A program made the position numbers and the translations under genes. 64,000 nucleotides of DNA from NCBI RefSeq assembly GCF_000515115.1, contig NZ_AZXF01000015.1:101206-165205 (forward strand). Reading direction: 5' to 3'. The notes under the pieces are model-generated. The model was not told the DNA's origin. It saw only the letters and a list, made by a program, of their open reading frames with translations, and ran no database searches. Origin of the DNA: Nocardiopsis sp. CNT312. GTDB taxonomy: Bacteria; Actinomycetota; Actinomycetes; Streptosporangiales; Streptosporangiaceae. Of this stretch, positions 58,148 to 64,000 are shown piece by piece. How positions within the stretch are numbered: the stretch's first letter is position 1; each line of letters opens with the position of its first letter.

Positions 58148-59284
58148 TCAGGAGGGGTCGGCGAAGCGCAGGATGGCGCCGCTGTCGGTGGTGGGCTCGC
58201 CGTCCTCGAGCAGTTCGGTGAAGTCGGAGTCGGTCATGACCGCCGAGCGCAGCATGAGCGCGCTGGCCGGGGCGCGGAAGGCGGCCTCGGGGCGGTCCAA
58301 GTCGGTGCGCTGGGCAGCGACCAGGACGGGCTCGGTACGTGAGCCCCACAAGTGGGGCTCGGCGTCGCGTTCGGCCCCCATGAGCAGGGTGCGCACGCGA
58401 GCCTCCGAGAGCATGGGCAGGGTCGGCTCGGTTCCGGCCACGGCCTGCTCGTGGGCGAGCTTGCTCCGGAAGTCGGCGGCCACGCGCTCCTGGTCGCTGG
58501 TGACGAACTGGTGCAGGGCCTCAGCGGCGGCCTGGTGCAGGCGTTCCTCGGCGTCGGTTCCACCGCGTCCGCCGGGCAGGACCACGATCGGCAGTTCGGT
58601 CCTGCGCTCGCCGAGGTTGTCGCGCAGGTAGGCGATGGCCTCGTCGTCGCCGCCGACGAACACGACGTCGGCGGCGACGTCGGCGACGGCCTCGCGGACG
58701 TGGTGGGCGACCTTGGCGGTGTTCTCGCGCCACAGTTCCTGGGCGACGTGCTTGCCGGGGAAGCGTCCGTTGTAGCCGCCGAGGTTGCCGGGGCCGCCGC
58801 GGCTGGTGACGTCCAGGCCCCGCAGGGAGGCACCGGTCAGGTCCTGCTCGGAGGCGGGGCCTTCGGCGGGGTAGGCGGGGTAGGCGGTGATGTGGGCGTT
58901 GACGCGGTCCAGCGCCACCACGACGTAGGGCAGGTGGCGGCCGCGGTCGATGGCCACGGGCAGGGCGTCGGGCACCGGCAGCCAGGTAGCGCGGTCCTGG
59001 TCCGGGGGCTCGGTGAGCGTGTAGGCGGAGATGAGTTCGCCCTGGGAGGCGAACAGGGCCTGTCCGTGCGTGCCGAAGGAGCGGGAGTTGTGCTCCACGA
59101 TGGCTGTCTCCAGGGCGTTGAGCGTGGCCTGGTCGGCACCGAGTGCGTCCAGTGTGGCGCGCAGGTGGCGCCAGCGCAGTTCGATCTTCTTGTCGGCGTC
59201 CCTGGACTCGCGGCTGGTGTCCAGGTGCACCGAGGCGATCGGGGCGTCGCTTTCGTAGAGAGGTCGCAGAAAGCCAAGGTCCAT
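58148..59284 (-). CDS. baeRF2/Rv2629-like protein (Vms1-type release-factor fold)
   Basis: 378-residue cytoplasmic protein of the actinobacterial Rv2629-like family, a eRF1-like fold. Marks are RPLYESDAPIASVHLDTSRE at the start, ALDRVNAHITAYPAYP, GGYNGRFPGKHVAQELWRENTAKVAHHV with the loop corresponding to the release-factor active region, and VVFVGGDDEAIAYL. Such proteins are linked to ribosome hibernation or peptidyl-tRNA hydrolysis. ATG 59284 gives the family N-terminus. An AAGGAGGTG at 59317-59325 is too far upstream for it, so a longer start (TTG 59329) is possible. Confidence 0.78.
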   Translation of the reverse strand: MDLGFLRPLYESDAPIASVHLDTSRESRDADKKIELRWRHLRATLDALGADQATLNALETAIVEHNSRSFGTHGQALFASQGELISAYTLTEPPDQDRATWLPVPDALPVAIDRGRHLPYVVVALDRVNAHITAYPAYPAEGPASEQDLTGASLRGLDVTSRGGPGNLGGYNGRFPGKHVAQELWRENTAKVAHHVREAVADVAADVVFVGGDDEAIAYLRDNLGERRTELPIVVLPGGRGGTDAEERLHQAAAEALHQFVTSDQERVAADFRSKLAHEQAVAGTEPTLPMLSEARVRTLLMGAERDAEPHLWGSRTEPVLVAAQRTDLDRPEAAFRAPASALMLRSAVMTDSDFTELLEDGEPTTDSGAILRFADPS

Positions 59285-59450
59285 GATCCGCGGAGCGGTG
59301 TGCCCCCGCTCCGCCCACCTCCTTCTCAAGGGTCGGCCTCTGGGCCATGGTGGTTCCCATGGTGGCCCCCTGTCATGGCCGCCGCGCCGAACAAGAGGGG
59401 CTTCTTGCTGCGATATGTCCTTGTTTTGCTTGGTGTGAGTGTTGTGGGAG

Positions 59451-60302
59451 TCAGCGTTCCGAGGAACAGGTGCGGTCGCGCAGGAAGCGGTGCACCGCCC
59501 GGTTGAAGGCCTGGGGCCGTTCCAGGTTGGGCAGGTGGGCGGCGCCCTCGATGATCTCCACGACCGAGTCGGGCACCAGCACGTGCATCGCCTCGGTGAG
59601 CCCGGGGGAAGTGAGGGTGTCGTGCTGTCCGGCCACGAGCAGGGTCGGGCAGGACACCCGTTTGAGCAGGGGCACGTAGTCGGGACGCAGGGCGCGGCCC
59701 AGCAGGGCCGCGGCGGCCCCCTCGGGGTCGGTGCCGCGCATCATGGTGTGCACGTGCCGGGCCGTGTCGGGGCTGCGGCGGACGTTGTCGGCGCTCATCA
59801 TGCCCACGAGCATCCGGTCGGCGTAGCCTGCCATGCCCTCGGCCCTGAGCAGGGCGGCCAGGCGGCGGCGCTCCAGGCGGCGGCGCTCGGCCTCGGGGTG
59901 GGGGTCGGTGGCGGCCAGGACCAGGGAGTCGACGCGGTCGGGGAAGAGCCGGTACAGCTCCAGGGCGACCTGGCCGCCCATGGACAGGCCCACCACGCCC
60001 ACGGTGTCCGCGCCCGCGTGGTCGAGCAGGGCGGCCAGGTCGCGGGCGAAGACCTCCAGCGTGGTGGTTCCGGGAACGACGGTGCTCGTGCCGTAGCCGC
60101 GCAGGTCGGGGGCGATGACCCGGTATCCGTGTGCGGACATGAACTCCGTCTGGGGGGTCCACATGGTGCGGTCGAAGGGGTGGCCGTGGATCATCAGCAG
60201 GGGGTATCCGGTGCCGCGGTCGCTGTAGCCGACGTTGATTCCGCGTACGGGTGCGGTGTTCGGGCGATCGCTGCCCGCGGCGTTCGTCGTCAGAGGTGCC
60301 AC
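59451..60302 (-). CDS. Alpha/beta-fold hydrolase (3-oxoadipate enol-lactonase-like)
   Basis: 283-residue alpha/beta hydrolase: LLMIHGHPFDRTMW (oxyanion), VIAPDLRGYG, nucleophile elbow GLSMGG, acid in VAGQHDTLT, and His in GAAHLPNLERPQAF. The closest functional types are PcaD-like lactonases and epoxide hydrolases. GTG 60302 was chosen because it gives a normal N-terminus; a -10-like TAGCAT just upstream suggests a very short leader. It is a single-gene unit. Confidence 0.82.
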   Translation of the reverse strand: MAPLTTNAAGSDRPNTAPVRGINVGYSDRGTGYPLLMIHGHPFDRTMWTPQTEFMSAHGYRVIAPDLRGYGTSTVVPGTTTLEVFARDLAALLDHAGADTVGVVGLSMGGQVALELYRLFPDRVDSLVLAATDPHPEAERRRLERRRLAALLRAEGMAGYADRMLVGMMSADNVRRSPDTARHVHTMMRGTDPEGAAAALLGRALRPDYVPLLKRVSCPTLLVAGQHDTLTSPGLTEAMHVLVPDSVVEIIEGAAHLPNLERPQAFNRAVHRFLRDRTCSSER

Positions 60303-60865
60303 GGCACACGATGCTATTGCCTGTCGCACGAACTGTCTCGGTTCGGTCGATACCGGGCGGAGTGTGCGGGGCCGCAGGCGGCCCCTCGTCGCCTGCGGCC
60401 CCGGTACGAGGTAGAGACGCACGGAAGCGCGTCCGGGTTCGGTTCCCGGCGGGATTGGCTTCCGGCCCCCGGTCGGCGCTGCGGACTTTCGGCCGCGTGC
60501 CGTCGGCCGCCCCGCGGCGGGGGACCGAGGTCGTTCGCGTCCGGCTCCAGGCCGTGGTTCGGGGCGGTGGCCGGCCGCGCCGAGAGGAGCGGGGTTCGGG
60601 GACGATGGTTTTCCGTTTTTCGGTGATCCGCATGCCGACGAAAAATCCGGATTGACCGATTTTATCTAATTTCCAAGGGAATATGAAATACCTTTTCTTG
60701 TCCACAGAGGCGACCTGGCCATTGCCGATCCCGTGCGGGCACTGTTAGTTTTCTTTGTGCCGAGAAGGAACGAGGAAAGTCGACCGCCGCCGCGGATTCC
60801 CGCGGAAGGAGTGCCGGCCGTCCCCCTCAATTCCGGACAGTCCTTTGAACGCGAACGGAGCAACA
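60303..60865. other. Intergenic region upstream of the bacteriocin, with a promoter
   Basis: No gene is supported in about 560 bp. A good promoter for the bacteriocin lies at its end: TTGCCG (60722-60727), 17-bp spacer, TTAGTT (60745-60750), giving a leader of about 110 nt. An AT-rich patch at 60640-60710 contrasts with its surroundings. CCGGG-TTCGGTT-CCCGG (60433-60449) resembles a tRNA T-arm but has no tRNA around it. Confidence 0.55.
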
Positions 60866-61195
60866 GTGTCCGCCACCTTCAAGCGCATCCTCTCCGCCCT
60901 CCTGCTCACCGCCATCGCCATCGGCGCCACGACGACCGCGGCCGCCGCACTGACCACCCGCTACGTGGGCGGCGGCACCTGGCGCTACGGAACCGAGAGC
61001 AACTACGCCCACTCCCGCTACTACCACCCCACCGAGTGCCACTCGGCGACCGTCCAGCGCACCGTCAGGCAGGTCGGAACGGTGGTGGCCGCCGACCGGG
61101 ACGTACGCGGCCCCAAGTCGTGGGCCAGGGCCGGCCTGCTCAACACCGGCGACTACCTCGAACAGGCCTACTGGAACGACGAGGCCTCGTGCTGA
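60866..61195 (+). CDS. Lactococcin 972-like bacteriocin precursor
   Basis: 109-residue secreted protein. GTG start with CGGAG 5 nt upstream. A signal peptide (FKRILSALLLTAIAIGATTTAAAA) is followed by a mature part of about 81 residues with the lactococcin 972 signatures YVGGGTWRYGT and YYHPTECHSATV, plus two Cys (one in ECHS, one at the very end). Lactococcin 972 binds lipid II and blocks septum formation. The membrane protein and ATPase directly downstream are the family's usual partners. Confidence 0.85.
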   Translation: MSATFKRILSALLLTAIAIGATTTAAAALTTRYVGGGTWRYGTESNYAHSRYYHPTECHSATVQRTVRQVGTVVAADRDVRGPKSWARAGLLNTGDYLEQAYWNDEASC

Positions 61196-61233
61196 GGCCC
61201 ACGCCTCCCGCGAGGTCCGCCTGAACACAGCCA

Positions 61234-61260
61234 GGAGGGCCGTGCCCGGCAGGGCCCTCC
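61234..61260 (+). terminator. Hairpin between bacteriocin and transporter genes
   Basis: Stem GGAGGGCC / GGCCCTCC with an 11-nt loop, in the 83-bp gap. It may act as a partial terminator so that the peptide is made in excess over the membrane protein. Confidence 0.5.
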
Positions 61261-61278
61261 GCCACCTTCTCCGGGACC

Positions 61279-63330
61279 ATGCACAGGATCATCGTCTTCG
61301 CCCACGCCACCGCCATCACCATGGCGCTCCTGCTGGGGTTCCTCGTGGTGTTCGCCATGCACCAGAGGTTCGACACCCCACCCATGGGAAGCCATTACGT
61401 CAGAATCGAACACGACAGCAATTCCGTGAGTTGGGTCGAGGTATCCCAAGCGCTGGAGGAAACCGCCAGGGAAAACAGCCTTTCGATCGCGGCGGTGGAG
61501 ATCGACAGAGACGACATCAACGGGCGCCGCACCTATTACGCCACCTCGTTCGATCCCTCCCACCCACTACACACATGGCTGCTCGAAGGCTACCCCGGAT
61601 TCAGCGCGCAACCCCTCATCGAGGTCCGCCCCTGGCAGGAATGGCAGACCGAGGACCTGCGTACCGGTTTCGCCGGAATGGGCTCGCCCCAGGAGGCCGA
61701 ACACGTACAACAGGCACTCAGGGAGCTGGGCCTGGAGACCGCCGCCGGCAGGGCACCCGCCCCGCTCCCGTGGACAGACCACCTGTTGCGGGGCGAGACC
61801 GCACTGACGGCCGCGGTCACCGCGGTTCTGGTGGCCACCTCGGCCGGCGCCGGAGTCCTGCTCAACGCCCGCTCCTACGCGGTCGCACGCCTGGCGGGCC
61901 ACTCCTACCCGCGGATCCTCGGCAAGGACCTGGCGGCGATCGGCCGGTGGTGGGCCCTGCTGCTGCCCTGCCTCACCGCCTGCGCGGCTCTCGCCCTGCT
62001 GCTCTACAACGGGCTCGCCCAGTACCAGCGCCTGGCCGCGGTGTCAGCGTGGATCCTGGCGGCGCTGGCCCTGGTGGCCCTGGCCGCTCACGCTCTGGCC
62101 CTGGGACTCCTGCACCGGAGCCCGCTGACCACCGCACTCAAAGGACACATGCCGATCCGCGGCGTGGCCGCCGCCGTGTACACCGTGCGCCTGAGCGCGC
62201 TGGTCCTGGCCGTGGCCGCGGCCACGGCCACCGTCACCGCCCTGGAGAGGGTGCACGCCCATACCGTGGGCGCCGACGACATCACCCGCGTCCAGGGAGC
62301 GGCCCGGCTCTACATCGGCGGCACCGGCGACTACGGAGCACTCGTGGAGACCGACCGCGACCTCCTCGGCCCCTGGCTGCGCCGGGCCGACGCACAGGGC
62401 CGCACCGTCCTAGTGCTCCAGGAGCCCCTGGAGACCCTCCTCCCCGAAGGCCGGCACAGCGCCCGCTCGGCGGTGCTGGTCGTCAACGAGACCTACCTGG
62501 AACGCGAAGGCGTCCTCGCCGACGTCGACGGCCGCGGCGGGGTACCGAGGGTGTTCACCCCCTCCCCCAGCACACACACCGCACGGGAACTGGCCGAGGG
62601 GGCCACCGCCTGGGTCGGGTTCCGTTCCCCGGACCCGGCGCCGGAACGGGTTCCCGTCATCGGCTACCCGCCGGGCCGCACCTTCTTCACCTACGGCACC
62701 TACGACCCCCTGACCGCGAACCTGCGCCCGACCGTGGAGGATCCGGTCGTCCTGGCCGTCCCCAACGGCCTGCTGGAGGAGGAGTGGTACGCCATCAGCG
62801 CCAGGAGCGGGGGCCTGCTGTTCCTGGACCGCCGCGTCGCCGAACACGCCGTCGCCGAACGCGGCCTGTCGTTCCACGTCACCGCCGTCGAATCCGTCTC
62901 CACCTCGATGGCCACCGCCAACCGGCAGGCCACCACGGAACTGCGCATCAACGCGGTCACCCTGGCCGTGGCCGCAGCCGTCCTCGTCATGACCAGCACC
63001 GCCGCGTGCCTGGTCTACGCGCGTGCGCGCTCCCAGCACGTCTTCGCCCGCCACATCAGCGGATGGTCGTTCGCGGCCACGCACCGGCTGATGCTCTCGG
63101 TGGAGGCGGCGCTGGCGAGCGTGCTCGTCGGCTGGGCGGCCGCGGACCTGGCCGCCACCCTGCACGCGTTCGCCGACCCCGCCGGAGCGGTGTTCGGGTT
63201 CGACGTGCTGGGGGCCTACAGGGCCCTGGCGGTCTCCTGTAGCATCGCTGCGGCCATGGCCGTCATCGTCACCGTCGTACTCGCACACTTCCACCGCCGT
63301 ATCGTCCGTGAGGGCGCCGCCCAGGCCTGA
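61279..63330 (+). CDS. Bacteriocin-associated integral membrane protein (DUF1430/7-TM immunity-type)
   Basis: 683-residue membrane protein with the layout of the lactococcin 972-associated permease/immunity family. One N-terminal helix (residues 4-27) is followed by an extracytoplasmic domain to about 170, a group of three or four helices at about 175-320, a large extracytoplasmic domain at about 330-545, and three C-terminal helices (residues 555-670), the last region resembling FtsX-like MacB permeases. With the ATPase 12 bp downstream it should form an export or self-protection complex. Confidence 0.85.
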   Translation: MHRIIVFAHATAITMALLLGFLVVFAMHQRFDTPPMGSHYVRIEHDSNSVSWVEVSQALEETARENSLSIAAVEIDRDDINGRRTYYATSFDPSHPLHTWLLEGYPGFSAQPLIEVRPWQEWQTEDLRTGFAGMGSPQEAEHVQQALRELGLETAAGRAPAPLPWTDHLLRGETALTAAVTAVLVATSAGAGVLLNARSYAVARLAGHSYPRILGKDLAAIGRWWALLLPCLTACAALALLLYNGLAQYQRLAAVSAWILAALALVALAAHALALGLLHRSPLTTALKGHMPIRGVAAAVYTVRLSALVLAVAAATATVTALERVHAHTVGADDITRVQGAARLYIGGTGDYGALVETDRDLLGPWLRRADAQGRTVLVLQEPLETLLPEGRHSARSAVLVVNETYLEREGVLADVDGRGGVPRVFTPSPSTHTARELAEGATAWVGFRSPDPAPERVPVIGYPPGRTFFTYGTYDPLTANLRPTVEDPVVLAVPNGLLEEEWYAISARSGGLLFLDRRVAEHAVAERGLSFHVTAVESVSTSMATANRQATTELRINAVTLAVAAAVLVMTSTAACLVYARARSQHVFARHISGWSFAATHRLMLSVEAALASVLVGWAAADLAATLHAFADPAGAVFGFDVLGAYRALAVSCSIAAAMAVIVTVVLAHFHRRIVREGAAQA

Positions 63331-63342
63331 AAGGGATCTGCC

Positions 63343-63978
63343 GTGATCACCGTCCGCGACCTGTCCAAGTCCTTCGGCGCCCGCACCCTGTGGCGGGGCC
63401 TGGACCTCGACCTGCCCCCCGGGCGGATGCTCGCCCTGACCGGCCCCTCCGGGGCGGGCAAGACCACCCTGCTCAACTGCCTGGGCCTGCTGGAGGCCCC
63501 CACCGGCGGCAGCATCAGCCACGGCGGACGCGACCTCACCCGCCTGCGGGCCGGCGGGCGGCGCCGCTTCCGCCGCGACCACCTGGGCTACCTCTTCCAG
63601 AACTACGCGCTGATGGAGAACGCCACGGTGCGCGAGAACCTGGACGTGGCCCGCCGCGACCGGCCCGCCCAGGCCGAGGCCCTGGAGCGGGTGGGGCTGG
63701 CCGGCCGCTCCCGTGAGCGGGTGCACCACCTCTCGGGCGGCGAACAGCAGCGGGTGGCCCTGGCCCGCCTGCTGGTCAAGCAACCGTCCCTGGTGCTGGC
63801 CGACGAGCCCACCGGCGCCCTGGACGAGGGCAACGGCCAGATGGTGGTCGACACCCTGCGCGCCATGGCCGCCGAAGGGTGTTCGGTGGTCATCGCCACC
63901 CACAACAGCGCCGTGCGCGAGGCCTGCGACACCGTCCTCGACGTCTCCACCCGGCAACCGGCCACCGAACGGGCCTGA
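63343..63978 (+). CDS. Bacteriocin ABC transporter ATP-binding protein
   Basis: 211-residue LolD/MacB-type ATPase. Walker A GPSGAGKTT near residue 36, Q-loop YLFQNYALMENATV, signature LSGGEQQRVALARLL, Walker B LVLADEPTGALD, and the switch ATHNSAV. YLFQNYALMEN is typical of lactococcin 972-associated ATPases. GTG start 12 bp after the membrane protein, so co-expressed. It probably powers peptide export or extraction of peptide from the producer's membrane. Confidence 0.92.
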   Translation: MITVRDLSKSFGARTLWRGLDLDLPPGRMLALTGPSGAGKTTLLNCLGLLEAPTGGSISHGGRDLTRLRAGGRRRFRRDHLGYLFQNYALMENATVRENLDVARRDRPAQAEALERVGLAGRSRERVHHLSGGEQQRVALARLLVKQPSLVLADEPTGALDEGNGQMVVDTLRAMAAEGCSVVIATHNSAVREACDTVLDVSTRQPATERA

Positions 63979-64000
63979 CCCCGGGCGGGACCCTGCCCGG

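Noticed and set aside
60433..60449. tRNA T-arm-like stem-loop CCGGG-TTCGGTT-CCCGG
   Set aside because: The conserved A of the T-loop is G, and no acceptor, D or anticodon stem can be built around it.

Overview
The window is very GC-rich DNA from a filamentous actinomycete. The evidence is high-GC codon use with many GTG and some TTG starts, a decayed Streptomyces-type conservon, GlnR-like sites, an NnaR-type regulator and a CmtR-type metal sensor. Nocardiopsis or a relative fits best, but the genus cannot be fixed from this sequence alone. I found no rRNA gene, no tRNA gene, no CRISPR array and no recognisable IS element.

Layout. 0-5.7 kb: tail of an ABC importer operon (two permeases, ATPase), a VOC ring-cleavage dioxygenase behind a MarR-like operator, a TauE/SafE exporter with a possible leader peptide, a decayed conservon gene and pterin dehydratase. 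5.7-13.2 kb: an acyl-CoA synthetase-like gene, an acyltransferase and the complete urea transporter urtABCDE. 13.2-20.2 kb: a gene-poor stretch with several palindromes, a methyltransferase-like gene, the phosphoketolase/acetate kinase pair, and a peroxiredoxin facing a TetR regulator across a large palindrome. 20.3-32.5 kb: xerC-like recombinase, exonuclease III, hydrolase and methyltransferase; then a more accessory block with a second tyrosine recombinase, two small membrane proteins and a 1,194-residue nuclease-helicase; then an RlpA-type protein.

32.7-44.4 kb is a nitrate/nitrite assimilation region: nirB-nirD-nnaR-cbiX, a helix-turn-helix gene, a Ca2+/Na+ exchanger, and narK-narB-nasB type genes. 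A good GlnR site lies upstream of narK, and weaker 11-bp-periodic arrays lie upstream of nirB and urtA. Together these genes import nitrate and urea, reduce nitrate to ammonia and supply iron to siroheme. The exchanger and the helix-turn-helix gene are not obviously part of that task.

44.5-64 kb: a DUF2231-Rieske protein, a frameshifted short-chain dehydrogenase, a clade 2 catalase, a CmtR-CDF metal-efflux pair, a MerR protein with an internal deletion, a leaderless thioesterase, a degenerate ADP-ribosylglycohydrolase-like protein, a Mn/Zn ABC importer behind a DtxR-type operator, an exonuclease-BRCT protein, a TetR regulator with tandem operators, a flavoprotein, a ribosome-factor-like protein, a hydrolase, and a lactococcin 972-like bacteriocin with its dedicated membrane protein and ATPase.

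The most notable items are the bacteriocin locus, the nuclease-helicase next to a recombinase, the decayed cvnA/cvnD fusion, the nitrogen regulon sites and several unassigned palindromes.
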